Source: Primulina eburnea (lineage: Eukaryota > Streptophyta > Magnoliopsida > Lamiales > Gesneriaceae). Taken from it: a stretch of 64,000 nt of DNA. The notes beneath the pieces were generated by a model, which saw only the letters and a program-made list of their open reading frames with translations, did no database searches and was not told the origin of the DNA. The stretch is from contig NC_133105.1 in assembly GCF_022965805.1 (NCBI RefSeq), positions 4,092,001 to 4,156,000 of the forward strand, written 5' to 3'. Below, piece after piece: positions 34,924 through 48,637 of this stretch; the stretch's first letter is position 1, and every line of letters starts with the position of its first letter. A program made the translations under genes and the position numbers.

Positions 34924-37900
34924 TTAATTGCCAAGGTTGTTTCCCTGATTCACAGCTCCATTTTGTTGTGTGTCCATTTGAGCCATATCCCCGGCATCCG
35001 AGGAATGATTTTCTGGTGCCGAGTCACGTTGGGAATTCGACAATGAATTCTGATTTCTCCTCCGCTTTAGAATCTCGAAAAGAATGGAAGTTCCACACAT
35101 TGCCCCTCCAAAACCAGCTACTGTGGCAAGAAGAACAGAGAGAACCGCTTGCACGCCAAGCTGTAGAATCGCCATATCAAATAGTTTTGCGTGAGAAATA
35201 ATCTATGCACATTACTTGACCTCAAAAAAAGGTTTAAGGTTTTACGAAACGCTTCAGGAGTTTCAACATGATGCTGGTCAAGAAAATCGAATATAAAAAG
35301 CCAAGAATTGTGGGTAACTTCTCGGATTTTGGATCAATCCTACATGTTATTAAACCAAAAAAAAATCGGTTTTCATACAATAGAAATTTGAAAGTAGCCG
35401 ACCAGCATCTCAGTTGAAGAATGTCTTTACCAGAGAGTAAAAAACATGTGAGAAGATCACCACCAACGCAAACTGACCAGTGGCATACATCCAGGCATAT
35501 CTTCTCCTTACTACAGAAGGGAAAAAGGAAAAACTAAGGAAACAAAATTGACAAATTAACGCTTAAAATGACTAGAAAGAGATGCAGCATACCCATGGTG
35601 GTCGATATCATGGATGCTAGGAGACCCAATATGCAGGCGAACGGCAATGATATGGCAATTGCACTAGATTCCATTTTGTTAACCTAAACTTTAAGAGTCT
35701 AGAGTTCATCTCAAGAAAGATACAGTGTAAAGTATCTCAAATTTCGACTTACCAGAAGTTGTTCGAGAAAACAAAAATACGCAAGCACGCTGACAATCAC
35801 AAGAACAGGAACATCCTGCCAAACCCTGCAATTTTCAACAGGTTTATTTTGAGTTTTCCCCATTGTTTCAGCCGAGAAAAGGATATTTACTCGCCTGTAT
35901 CGGCTTATTTCATTTGGACGAGTTGCAGAGCCTCTGGACTGAATGTTTTGGATTCGTAAAAGTGTGACTGGTAAGTTCTGAACCTCTTGCTTACAGACTT
36001 CACAAGTCTTGTTACCTTTTATGCTAAACCATTTAATCGCACATTCCTGGTGGGCTATGGCGAGTTCGCCTTTACAGCTGCATTCCATTTTCATGGTGCC
36101 TGTTCCCTCACCGAGTTCCACTAAGCAGATTCGGCACACAGCTTCTTCCTGAGGGATGTCTTCTGAGTAGTTTTTATTCGCATCTGAATGACAAAGGTAA
36201 GGTTTCGGTTCATCATCAGACGAGGGGACAAAGTAAAAATGGAAAGAAGTGTATTAAAACCAGCCCATTATTACTCTTGTCACCAGACATTAAGTATTTG
36301 GGAACAACGTGTATTCAACTGTTTTTTTCATAAGAAACATCAGATTCAGACTTAAAACTGTGAGCTCGAAGTCTCAATAACTGCAATCCTATTTAGGCCA
36401 AGTACTTGGTACACTAATAATTTTTTACCTGGATCAAATGTTGAACTAGCCATTGCAGTTGCAGAGGTTTGTTCTGGGACACGTGGAATGGCTGGAATCA
36501 CACGAAATACACTGTCTAAATAGTCCAGTTGCTTTGTGCTTCCATGTTTATTCAACACTGGTACTGATCGAGAACGATGTATGGATAGCAAGGATCCACC
36601 TTTCTGCAAGATGATGGATTCTGTAAGATTTGAATAGAACATAGTAGTGATCATCTATTGTAAGCGTGGAGATAGTGTAACAAACATAAAAAGGGCAGAA
36701 GAAATTGGAGTCAGTTGATCAAAATCTTCACAATCCATAGTGTTATATCATAATTAATGTACATTTTGCAACATGAATTTCACAAGGACTAGTAGAACGA
36801 GATGATCAGATTAATGACACACATCTTTTATAAACAACAAGACTCCGAAAAATCTCATCTCTTCAGCTACGATGTGATGGGACTTACAGCTTCGTCAACT
36901 ACAAAATTTCTAATTCCTCCATGGACAGACTCAGGATTCGAGTATAAAACAGGTGAAGTTGGTAAAGACGACGTTCTCTTCATTTTTGGAGTAAAAATCT
37001 TTGTCAGAGAAAAAGCCCTGGTAATGGATGGCTTCCCACGTGTGTCAGGGGAAGCTCCGAGAATTGGCATGGCAGCCTTTTCCGTCTCTGAACTGGAATT
37101 ACGAAATTTGAAGCTTAGCTTTGGAAGGAGATTCTTTACAGCTGATTTTCCCAAGGACGATGAAGGACCGGGAGATCCAAAACCTTTTGCTTGACTGGGG
37201 CTTGGTAGCGGTGAAAAACTTACTTTCTTGGGTGCTTGGATCGGCGAAATGGGCATGTTTATGGTCACAGAATCCTCGGCCAATCCCTCTACTGTTGTCT
37301 TGGGAATCTGCACAAAAAGATTTTGCCTTTCCTGCCCAATTACCGGTTCCTCGACTACTATTTCACTCGATTCCTCAACCTGATAAAACTGATAAAATAA
37401 TAAAAATTATCAAAAGAACCACACAAATCAAAATCTTGAACAATCCCACTAAGTGAATTAAAATTAGAAACCAATATTGATGCCAAAAAATACGATTTTT
37501 GGTTATTGTTTTATATATAGTATAAACTGCTTTAAATTATTACTGTTAATAAAACACCTAACACCATATACAGAAAGAAAAGAAAGAGCAGAAACCAAAT
37601 ACCAAATACAGAAAAAAAAAGAGAGAGTGGGGATCTTGACAACTATCTGTAATCACAAACAAAAAATGCCATCGAATTCAAAGGTATTAAGAAAAACAAA
37701 CAGAACAGACGAATTTCAGTAAACATTTAGAGCACAATCTCCAAGAATTTCAAATATTTAATTGCCATTCAAGAACATCACGAACTCAAAATCTCGACCC
37801 AGAAAAACCCACCAAAAACCTTCAGAGATCCCACTAACAAGAAAACGATGGCAGAAGCATACAGAAGAGAAAAGATAATGGGCAAAATCAATAAATGGAA

Positions 37901-37972
37901 AAAAGAAAATACTTGGCGTGAAAACCCCTGATCACTTTCTCTGGTTAATGATTTTTCTTCAGATGTTTCCAT
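34924..37972 (-). CDS. Membrane RING-CH (RINGv) zinc-finger protein, probable E3 ubiquitin ligase
   Basis: Eight inferred coding exons: 37972-37913, 37379-36888, 36603-36429, 36183-35895, 35825-35753, 35683-35593, 35510-35431 and 35160-34924, giving 498 residues. The N-terminal half is Ser/Pro-rich and probably disordered. A C4HC3 RING-CH domain follows (about residues 259-303): CRIC, CSC, then His and Cys in AHQEC, and CEVC. After it come about four membrane segments, including VPVLVIVSVLAYFCFLEQLL and VLSVLLATVAGFGGAMCG. This is the layout of MARCH-like ligases of the endomembrane system. The intron after exon 4 starts GC (CAG then GCGAGT): using the nearby GT instead breaks the reading frame and the conserved YRVWQDVP junction. 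The gene is tail-to-tail with the IDD gene. Confidence 0.9.
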
Positions 37973-38599
37973 ATTTCTGATGGAGTACGATACCCAGAAC
38001 TAGAATTGTTGAATATTCAATGAATTTGTGATAATATGAGTTAAATTCAGAATAGACAGAATTAGCGGCACTGGCGCAGTAGCACCGCCGAGAAGAAGAG
38101 AGTGCCCGCTTTTTCTGGTAAAATCTTTGCACAGCAACTTCAGTTCTTACATGTGCAGGTAGACAAACCGACCCGGTTTTTTTGGGTCCAAAACTTATAT
38201 TTGTTACTTTAAATAACATGTTTTTCTATTTTTAGTAAAATAATAATAATAAAATTTAGAATTCATAACACTTGGTTTTTCTTTTCGCTTTTGAAATCAT
38301 TTATAGTTAAAACTTTGGAATTATTATCATCATCAACAAATATGACAAAAAAATAGTCACTGTCTCATATTGAAGTCAACCCTCATAACACTTGCTAGAA
38401 TTTTGAATTATACCTTACGAAGATGCATAGAAATTTCCATTAATTCATACTTTACAAATGTTAATGCTAATAAGATTAATAATAAAAAATCCGAGGACCC
38501 GATCGTTGATTTACGGTATTAACTTTAAAAATGTTTGTTATTCATTTTTCTTACCTTATACCAAACTCTCAACCAATCTCATTTCCAAACAAATAATTT
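37973..38599. other. RING-CH upstream region
   Basis: The 5' untranslated region and promoter of the minus-strand RING-CH gene should lie here. A GC-richer patch (38060-38110) is probably leader. No clear TATA box assigned. Confidence 0.4.
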
Positions 38600-39240
38600 A
38601 TTATAAAATTATTCCCTGAATGTCTCCCTTGTCTTCTCAGACCGAGCCAGAACATCTTCTGGTGTCTGAACAGATTCATCGAAGATCAGTTGGTTTCTTT
38701 GCACCCATAAGCTCCAGCAAACCAATATAAATATGCCCAGGTTCCAATCTCTTCCATTGTCCACAAGCCAATAAAACAAATCCGGCCAAAATTCTGTCTT
38801 CTTCCAAACTTTACGTGCAAATTTGCATGACCAAAATGAGTGTAGTATGTCTTCCGGTTGGGTTCCACATATTATACAAACTTCGTCCACCCTGATCCCT
38901 CTTGATTTCAAATTTGTTTTGACTGGAAGAGCGTTGTAAAGTAGACGTCATAAATGGTTTTTTACCTTGTTGGATTTAAGATCCCACATCTTGCATAGCC
39001 CCATACCGAGCCCACGCTGTAATCCATGCATTACTTGTTGAATTCGCTATATCACGAGTTAGATAGTATCCAGATCGACTCAACCGAATACCCACCATTT
39101 GAAGTGTAATGTCACACCAGTCTACCATGTCCATGTCCAAAACCCACTGGAATGCGGTTCCTTTCTGTCCTATCCACCTCCCATGGGATGTTGCTAATCT
39201 TCGTCCAATCCCAACCTCCCCGGAATGCAGCAACTCAATG
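38600..39240 (-). pseudogene. LINE relic with zinc-binding reverse-transcriptase domain
   Basis: Reading on the minus strand, 39233-38976 and 38911-38609 encode the end of a LINE ORF2. It has a segment with KMWDLKSNKVKNH and NALPVKTNLKSRGI, then the zinc-binding part with CIICG, EDILHSFWSCKFARKVW and the W-x-x-R-N-Q motif. The reading breaks between the two pieces (stop near 38950), and there is no upstream polymerase domain. It is an inactive 3' fragment, unrelated in sequence detail to the one near 23 kb. Confidence 0.75.
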
Positions 39241-40444
39241 TCATGTAGCTAGTACTTTCTCGATCGTGTATGTGTGTATAAGAAAGATTCTCACGGCGGT
39301 TTAAAAGGGCTGAATCCTAAAATATGCACTTCTCGGCTGAGTTCAATTAAATGTCACTTCCAGTGGATATATAATGATTTGCGGATCTAACTTAAAAATG
39401 CATACCAAAACAAAGAAATCATTTTTCCTAATTAAAGCCGATACCGACAGCTTCACGGATCAAACTTTTATCAATCTCCAAAGAAAGCAAACGTGTTACC
39501 TGCGGGAAGTATATTATATTACATAGATTTTGTGAATTTTACGTTTAAAGTATTTGGATTAGTTAAGCTAGATCGATGTAAAAATTGATCTTTAGCGATC
39601 ATGTTAATATAAGTTTTTATAATTAACGTTTTGGTCTTATTTAAAGTTGATTTTAAATTGTTACAATTATCACAACAGATTATCTAATTATTCATGTTTT
39701 TATTACATTAAAAAATTACATCGATATTACTCTTGTGTTGATAAACGAATGAAATACTACACTAATATATATTCATTTTCTTTTACGATATTAAATGAGT
39801 CATATTATCTAGTTAGTTTTTTTAAAAAAATCGGACTGTACGTAGCTCGGACTTAAACGGATATAACCGTAATATGGATATCGTTTTTGGATTGATTTAA
39901 ATACATTTGTGGTTTGATTTTGACTTGAAAAAATTCAAAGACCATATAGATTTAGAACAAAATTACCTTGGGATCAAAACCATGGGGAGATGTGTGAGTC
40001 GGGGTACAAATGAACTGAAGCAGTTTGCGAGATTTTCTAGTCAGTCGTAATAGTTGTTTGTATACTAGTTTATCGAATTCGAGTCAAACTCGAACATATT
40101 CGAGTTTTTTTTGAGCCGAACTCAAGCTCAAATTAGTTTTGTTTGATAGTTCGCGAACTACTTACGAGACTTAATAATTTATTAATATAATACAATTATA
40201 TTGATAAGATCATAATAGTTTGTATTTTTTGTTATTAAATTTCTCATTTTTCTCACTTCCGATATGTTTAATTGACACCCTTTTGTGTTATTATGTTGTT
40301 AGGAGAATTTTTTTTACTATTGGGATAAATTTGGGCTAAAGATTTGTATATCATATTTGAAGTTACAAATATGAACTTAGTAGATGATTTTGCAGAAAAA
40401 TTCAGAAGCGAAGTTTCCACAATACGTGGACACGTATTATGAGT
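39241..40444. other. Intergenic with a TCGAG-rich repeat remnant
   Basis: At about 40070-40165 the sequence alternates cgaattcgagtc, aaactcgaac, attcgag and gaactcaagctc. This self-complementary pattern is seen in short plant transposons. No ends or target duplication identified. The rest shows nothing recognisable. Confidence 0.35.
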
Positions 40445-40562
40445 GGTGAGAATTGAAAAGTAATACTTTTAGAATAACAAGTAATATTTTTTTATGAATG
40501 ATCCAAATAAAAATCCGTCTTACAAATATAACCTGTAAAACCATCTCACACAAGTTTTTTCT
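40445..40562 (-). mobile_element. GTGAGAC-type MITE, copy 19, truncated
   Basis: Contains the AT-rich middle and the ctcacacaagtttttt end but lacks the outer palindrome at the other end. It is the last copy in the window. Confidence 0.7.
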
Positions 40563-41085
40563 TTTAACGATTGAAACCTAAACTTTTTTTTCCCAGTAAT
40601 TGCACACTTTTCTAGATAATAACTAAACTTTTTAAAATCTTTATTATTATTATATACTACATATCAAGATATTTTAGCTATTAATAATATTTTAATAATG
40701 AAATTAAAGTAAAAAAATAAAAAAAATCCAATGAATCTCGCCACGTTTCAAGTGTGTGTATGACCGTGGGGTGGTGCGCAGCACGCACACGGCACTACTT
40801 AGCGTCAAGCAAAGTCCTTAACCTGCGCCTACATTATTAATCATCGAATTAAATCTTAATTGGAATCATCAGTCAGGTTAAACTAATCCTTTAAATTCTG
40901 CAAGTCCATCGCCATCACCTTCTTCTTCACAGCTAAATCGAAGATAAAAAGAAACCCTACAAATCCCCAAAACTAAGACCAGCAAAGGGTCCACTTCTGA
41001 ATCTCCAATTTGTTCATGCTGTTTTTCGTCTTGTTCTAAGCTCAACCGGCTGGGGGCGCGCGTGTTTGGACAGTCACCGATCCCA
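40563..41085. other. ATG1 promoter and 5' leader
   Basis: AT-rich to about 40730, then mixed composition with ctcttcttcacag-type leader sequence before the ATG1 start. In-frame codons upstream of the ATG at 41086 are open back to a GTG at 41062, but no ATG is present there. Confidence 0.4.
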
Positions 41086-44000
41086 ATGGCTCAATCGGCG
41101 AGGGGTGGCGCTGGGAGGTATTACACGGTAGGGGATTACCAGGTGGGGAAACAGATAGGGGCGGGGTCGTTCTCCACGGTGTGGCACGCTCGCCACCGGG
41201 TGCACGGGACTGAAGTCGCGATTAAAGAAATCATCACCGCTAGATTGAACTCCAAACTTCAAGAGAGCCTCAAGTCCGAGATTATCATCCTCAAGAGGAT
41301 TAATCACCCTAACATCATCCACTTACACGACATGATCGAGGTACGTACGAACCTTTTGTTTCCGTTCCTTGAAACAATTTGTTCGCAAGGAGTTGAATTG
41401 AAGTTAAGAGAGTTGGTTATTTCCTTTCTGGCTTTAATGAACTTCGAGATTGACGTGCATCTTGTTAGAGTATAATGCGGTCGGTTTTGGGCATGTTGGG
41501 ATAATGAACTGAGCAGAGTAGTCTTACCATAACCACTACAGGACAAAAAAGCTGAGTAACGGAAACTAAGCAGTTAATTCTAGGATGGTTTTTAGCTTTA
41601 ATCATGTCATTTGGTTTTTTGTGTTTGTTCTTATTTAGCGCTCTTTTACTGTGCAAATACAATAGAGATCTCGACTTAGATATTGAACAAGGAAAGAACA
41701 AGCTTAAATATAGATTATTAGATTTTAAGAGGTTCCAAAACTCAGCTGGAAGGTAAATAACAATTAATGTTGGCGTTATGCCATCTTTGTAATGGATTAA
41801 TGTTGTTTCCCACTTTGCTTATTTATGCTTTCATGTGATTTGTGTATTTTGTCATGATTTTGTGAGTGTAGATAGGTGGTTGGAGCCTCCAACACTATAT
41901 GAATAATTCATTGCGTTGATTTTCTGTAGATTGTATTTTTTAGCCACTGCTTTGTGGGGTATTCCGCGTTCTGAGAAGTTTAGCTCTCTTGAGTACCTTA
42001 GATTGTAACTTAATGGCTTTTGGTGTTTTTTGAAGAATGTCAAAGCATAATTTTATTCGGGGCTCAACATCTAGTACCTTGTTTTGTGCATCACATAAAT
42101 GTAAGATTACTCTCACGACTCATGCATCTGTTCCAATAAAGCTTTCGGGAACCATGAAGAGACCTTGTTCTTTCTTCTTCTTCATTTTTTCCTTTGTAGT
42201 TTATACTTTATAGTATGGTATGTGCTTGTTTTAGATCAGAGATGTTATCATGTATGTTTTTAGGAATCCGGAAAGATGTATATTATTTTGGAGTACTGCA
42301 AAGGAGGAGACCTTTCAATGTTTATTCAAAGACGCCAAGGAAGGATCCCTGAAGCAACTGCAAAGCACTTTATGCAGCAACTAGGTATCTCTTCTTCATT
42401 TTTCTGTTCTAGGTGTTGGATAATTCATATACTAAATTGTGTACGACATACTACAGCGGAGGGTCTGAAAGTTCTTCGTGAATGCAGCCTCATACATCGG
42501 GATTTAAAACCCCAGGTTTGCATCGAATGCCAGTCTTTCACTTCCTTTGTATATTGATACCCGATACCCTTTAAAAAAAAAAAGAACAGTGGGCACTTGT
42601 ACCGCACATATAATTCATTATGTTAATAACTAATTGCCCCTTGATATGTAAAATCATGGTATCATTTTTGTATTTTCATTTATCTCAATATTTCCACAAG
42701 CGCAATCTAAGCTATTCAAGGTTTCACTTTTTTGTCCCTAATTTTCCACTTGCACTCTTTCTGCAATGAAATTTGTTGTAATGTGATGTTATTCTTGAAA
42801 CTTTCTATGGGAAGAGTTTGCACTTCATGGCTATTTTATCATCAAAATTTTCATTGATCAGTTATTTAATGTCGGAAGAGTTGTTTTTATTCTAGTTTTC
42901 ATTTTGTCTAGTTTACATTTTGTGAAGGGTGCTTGGTATTTTTCATTACCGGGAAAGCTTTTGATGGTTTATATGGATTCAAAGAGTTCCCGAAGAAATA
43001 TTTTCTCAAAAGATAGTAATTAACATGCTTGTAAAACCTCATGAGGTCTGTGTCTAAGTGCAAGGCTTAACCTTTGAGCTTAAGACTCAAGCTAAGGTGC
43101 AATCCTTCAACGAAGCACGTGCCTTAATGATAAAGCTCCATCTTTCTGAGTTTTTGACGTGCAAGACGCTTTATCTGCACGCTTTGAATTTGGGGATCAT
43201 AAAACAAAACTAAAGTACATAGCAATAGTAATTCATTTGCTATATAGAATGACTATTGTTTATTTTCATTTAATAGATTGTAAAGTATATGTTGAATTAA
43301 ACATGATTTAAACTCTTTTTAGATACTTACATTGTAGCATATCATTCAGTCCACTTGAATTAATTGCACCCCTGACCTAGCTGTTTGCACCCAGGATCTA
43401 TGATATCTATTTGCCTTAGTGTCTTTCACTTCTATTAATTATGGTAATCATAAACCTTTATATTTTCATAATTCAAATATCAACTTCTGGAAGGCGATTA
43501 CATATTTATTTATACTATAGTTTCCCTTTGAGCACTTCTATTTGTCCGTGTATAAGTTTGATTAGGTTTCTGCATTATAGATATTTATTTATGTTTTGAT
43601 CAACGTGCACCTCCTGGATGTTTAATTCACTTGATTGAACTCATACATTTTTCTGGCCCTTTTTTGCGGGTGTTGTTCACTACAGATCGTTTGTTCTATC
43701 ATCAATTTCCGTTGTTTCAAGCAAAAGCTTTCTTTAGTCATTGCTAAAATAACTCTAGTAGTATTGGCACCATCTTCACGCTGGGTTTCCCATTTATAAT
43801 TGCTCTAGAGCCAAATGTTCATATTGAACTGACACATTCCTTTTGCATTTCATTCCTGGGACAGAATCTCCTCTTGTCCACAAATGAAGACAACAGTGTC
43901 TTGAAGATTGCTGATTTTGGCTTTGCAAGGTATATTCACTGGCGGTAACATAAGTAATTTTGTTTACAGCTTATGAACCTCATTCTTGACATTTTCTGGA

Positions 44001-47000
44001 AGTCAATGTCACGTATGCGTGGTTAAAACTTAAAATTTTGTTTTATATTCTTGTATGTAAGGGTTCTACTCAGATGTTCTTGCTTGTGTATATAACGATG
44101 TTTTGTACCATGATCCACATGCATTTTAGCATTGCAAAACTGTTTACAAAACTCAGTCATATATTGGTTCTGCATTGTAGGTCCTTGCACAACTAAGTTT
44201 TTTGATCAAACATATTTATTGAGACCATTATCCAGTCTAGGTTTCTGATTATTCTACTCTATTTTTCATATTGTGTATTTCACAACCAAAATCATTCTGC
44301 CAGATGAAGAATGATCCTCTAGCCTTATGTATATTCCTAATCTTTGCTTATCCATGATGAATGTGGACCAGAAGCTGCAAAATCCCCATTGATTGATGAT
44401 TGAATTAATTAAGTGCGCATTGCGTCATTATCTTATATGGTACCATATGAATAGACAGTAATTTTTGGCTCAGTTTTAAACGTATTATGTTTAGGGTGTT
44501 TTCTGCCTTGAATGTTTTCTGATTGTTTTCAGATCGTCTCTACAACACATGTTCTTGACCTTTTGTTCGAAGTTTGTGATGCTTAAAGTTCTTTTACTTG
44601 CTTTATTGGCATGTATTATAATACAATGATTGTTTGCGATACCTTTAACTTTTCAATCGTCGCTTTTGTTTCTTCTGCCAGATCTCTTCAACCTAGAGGT
44701 CTTGCGGAAACCCTGTGCGGCTCACCTTTATACATGGCTCCAGAGATAATGCAGCTTCAGAAGTATGATGCCAAGGTGAGATCCGTTCTTTGCTGATTAA
44801 TTAGTCATTCACTGTCTGAATTCATTGCAAAGTATGGGCTAATAATGCAGGCAGATCTCTGGAGTGTTGGCGCAATTCTATTTCAACTTGTAACTGGGAA
44901 AACTCCTTTCACGGGAACCAATCAGATACAGGTAAATTTGTCTTGATGTTGTTATATAATTTCAGTTTATCTCTGGTGAAAAGTTATTCCTCGTTAAAAT
45001 AATATGCATTTTCAGCTGCTCCAGAACATCATAAAATCAACTGAATTGCAATTTCCCCCTGAGGCAAAGAATTTGAATCCTCACTGCATTGATTTGTGCA
45101 GGAAACTGCTGAGGCGAAATCCAGGTGCTATTCTTGGGTCACATCAAATTAGTAGCTACCGAATTGTATTAAGCTATAATGAGTTTGCTATTTAACTTCA
45201 GAACATGTTCTAGGACAGTTAATTTGATGTAGTGCCTTAAATAATGATAGTTGTCACGGTTGTCGCAAAAACATATGTTGCATCATGTGCATTTAACATT
45301 TGTCCGTCTGTTTACCCTCTTTTTAAACAGATCTGCAACCTAGATTGTTAATGGATTGTATCTGAATATTCTTTGATTCTTTTAGCCATCTTTCTCTACT
45401 AAAAATAACGTTTGCTACTTTCTACTCACAGTGGAGCGATTGACATTTGAAGAATTTTTCAACCATCCCTATCTTTCTCAAAGGGAGACTGATGAATCCT
45501 TCAGGTGAACAGAGATTTCATTATCCTGCAAATAGTGGTTCTTTTGTTGTTTAAAACAATGCTCTTCTTTGTTGTGTGCATGAATAGTCAACCACAAAGA
45601 GTAACTGCTGGTCTCCCTGTTGCTGACAGTAATACGGAAGGAAACACACTAGAAGATTGCTTACCCTTCAGTTTAGATGGCGATTCCAGTGGCCCTGATC
45701 AAGGTCCATCGTTTACGAGACCTTCCATAAAACCCATACATGGGTTTTCTCTCAATTCAAAACCTGGTCATAGGGAAATTTCTAATCTCCAAAATAGAAC
45801 AGATTTGCCTTCCAAGTATAGCAGTGTCCCACAACAAACAGAAATTTTGAGTTCCAGTCTTCGCAGCCAGCGACTTTCAGAAGGAAACTTGAAAGAATCT
45901 CTAGATCTTGGATTATTAGATAACCATCCAAAAGGTGTCTCTTCTTTCATTTTTGTACTTAGATCGATGTTTGTCTTGCTTGGAAATGTTTATTGTTGTG
46001 ATCTAATCTGAATTGACTGAACAGTCATGGATTCATTGGAGTCAATCGACCGGGATTATGTATTTGTGTCGGGCCCTCCAATGGACCTATCGTCTTCAGG
46101 ACGTGCTTCCATGCCAACTCAGCTACCATTTAAAACTGAGGGTCCGTCTCCTGAATCTGGAAATGTGACTTCCTCAACAAGTGCTCCAGTGCCAATAAAT
46201 GCTACAGAAATTGGTAGAGTTGGGTACATCAGAAATCTAGATAATCGGATGTCCACCGCTAGCACTTCACAAGGATCAATGGATATAGCTGACACTTCAG
46301 AGCAGTCGTCAACTCATTGCACAACTAGGATCAAGTCATTGAAATGTTGTGCATCTGCCATCACCGAGTTAGTAAATGAGAAGGTAACATTTAGGATCTT
46401 GGATACTTCTGCAATGGATTGTAGATGAATAATGGACCCATCAAAGATTAAAATGTGGTTTCCTTCTTTGAAGCTCCATGATTAGTTTTTTCTAATTTCT
46501 CTTCAACAACCTCTTTAGGCTTTTAGATTTTAGTATGATTGTCTAACGATAATTTTGGTAGTCTCTTTCTGGTTTTATGGGCTTTCCACATAAGCAACAT
46601 TACTATGAGGTTCGCCTCAGCTTTTTTTTATTGTTCCTCAACATTTTACAAGAATTAGTATCTTAATCATGTTTAACTTTGTTGTACTACACACTCTAAT
46701 TCTTCTTCAAAACGATTCCTGGTTTTTCAAAATCAAACAATTTGTTAAAACCTAGTGGAATTTTCTTGTCATCTGGACTATGCCTCAGTTCTCAATGGAT
46801 CCTTCTTTATTAATTATTTCTGACAAATAGAAAGATACTACAACATTACATGATGCTAATTACTTCACTAGCTGCATAACAAATGGTTGATCACGAAGAA
46901 ATGACATAATTTTGAAAAGGTAGTACATAATAATTAGCTTAAGGTTGTATTTACACCCATGGTATGTGAGTAATAATGATGTGTTGACTTGTTTAGCTGC

Positions 47001-48637
47001 TGAAATTATTCACTTGATTTAGCTCGATAATCCATTTATAGGGCTACTTTGATTAGAAAATTTGTCATTCTCAGAATAATGGTATTCAAAATAACAAACG
47101 TAGTGTTCAACGTGTCTTGGGCGGCTGCCAATGTATGCTGTATATTTCTTATTTTATCTTTGTTTGGTTGAATTTCATTCTTGTAAATGCCCTTCGGTGA
47201 TAAAGCTGGGATTTAATCCTATTGAATTCTTGTTGCCAGTGTTTAAATATTGGTATGAATCTATTATGTGCACTGTATGAACAGTCGAAGTTTGAGATTC
47301 CTTTAGCAGGTTTTTGGGTTCATAACATGATATTTATCCTACTTGATGCTGCCATTGTCTTTTTCCAGATTGGAGGAGGGAAGAAGTTGGAAGCATTTTC
47401 AATCCAGCTTGTAATTCTTGCCATATGGAAGCAAGCATTGCATGTTTGTCATACTCACGCAGCTTCTGCTATTGAAGGAAGTCCAAGCAAAGAGACCAAA
47501 AAACTCAAAGACATCTCTAAGATGCGGCATAGTCCAGATACGCAAGAGTGTCTCGATATGAGTAACAGTAACATGCCAGATGATATCTGTGCTCAGATAG
47601 AGCAAGCATTTCTTGGGGAACTTCGGATGGCCGAGGAACTTGCAGAAGTGGTTAAGCCTGGTATGACAATGATGCCAACCCACATTTTCAAGTACTATAA
47701 GGACACTTAAAAAAGGAACACCACCCTTACCAAAAATAAAAGTATTCATATTAGAAATAAAAGTAATGCGAAAAGGAAGTGAAAGAGAGTGACACTGCAC
47801 TCTTTTTTTATGAACATGAAGCTGGACATGTACTTGTGCTCACAGTTGCAGATTGATTGTCAAAGATGTCAACCTCTAGAAATCATGTTTAAAATGCAAC
47901 ACTAGGTTTTATTTCATCAACATTTTCCTATTCTACATGCAAATGTTTACATGTAATCACTTTCATATGGTATGAAGCTTGACATGTACTAGTGCTCACA
48001 GTTGCAGATTGATTGTCAAAGATGTCAACCTCTGGAAATCATGTTTAAAATGCAACACTTGGTTTTATTTCATCAACATTTTCCTATTCTACATGCAAAT
48101 GTTTATATGTAATCGCTTCATATGGTTGTATATTGTGCAGTGGTATCTATGAACGTTTCTTTATTTCAGGTAATATGGAGATGCCAGATGCAATGGAGCT
48201 CATTTATCAGTCTGCCCTTGCCTTGGGCAAACGTGGAGCTGTAAGTTCAATTTTGTCTTCCTTTGCATAGGTTTCTTCTTCTTGACATAAGAAAAGTATT
48301 TCTCCGGAGATTTGAAACTTTTCCTTAAAAGTATTTGAAACCCATTCATGACGAAAATAAAATCATTTTCCCTGTGCGTGTTTTGCAGGTTGAGGAGTAT
48401 ATGGGCAATATAGATAATGCTGTGGCTATCTATTCAAAAGCAGTGGATTTACTTGTATTTCTTCTGGCAGAAGCACCTTGCCTCATTCTGAATCCTCCAT
48501 TTTCTCTCACAAACACAGATAGATATCGTATACAAAGTTACATTGATGTCCTCAACCACAGGCATAGCATTTCACAGTCTCAAAAATTGGCACTTTTCAA
48601 GTCACGAGAATCAGCCACACCTATTGGAAACTGGTGA
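41086..48637 (+). CDS. ATG1: Autophagy-related protein kinase ATG1
   Basis: Ser/Thr kinase that starts autophagosome formation in complex with ATG13, ATG11 and ATG101. Thirteen inferred exons: 41086-41340, 42264-42384, 42457-42515, 43865-43929, 44682-44775, 44851-44931, 45016-45124, 45432-45504, 45588-45934, 46025-46383, 47369-47660, 48170-48240 and 48389-48637, giving 724 residues; Arabidopsis ATG1b and ATG1c are of similar size. The kinase domain covers about residues 16-276: [29 protein letters not shown] and [10 protein letters not shown] Ser-rich linker follows, then the C-terminal helical MIT region (about 490-720), which binds ATG13 in the family. All introns are GT-AG and phases agree. 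The ATG at 41086 gives [10 protein letters not shown] before the kinase. Intron 3 is 1.35 kb, and intron 11 carries a tandem duplication. Confidence 0.94.
47816..48126. repeat. Tandem duplication inside ATG1 intron 11, unit 156 bp
   Basis: Two head-to-tail copies, 47816-47971 and 47972-48126, differ at only a handful of positions (for example ctctagaaatc against ctctggaaatc). The second copy ends about 44 bp before the exon at 48170. High identity implies a recent origin. No coding role. Confidence 0.93.

Noticed and set aside
34924..35175. Independent small gene starting at 35175
   Set aside because: The first codons are intronic; from 35160 on this is the last exon of the RING-CH gene, joined in phase.
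41062..41085. Upstream extension of ATG1 to 41062
   Set aside because: The codon there is GTG; the first in-frame ATG is at 41086 and fits family N-termini.
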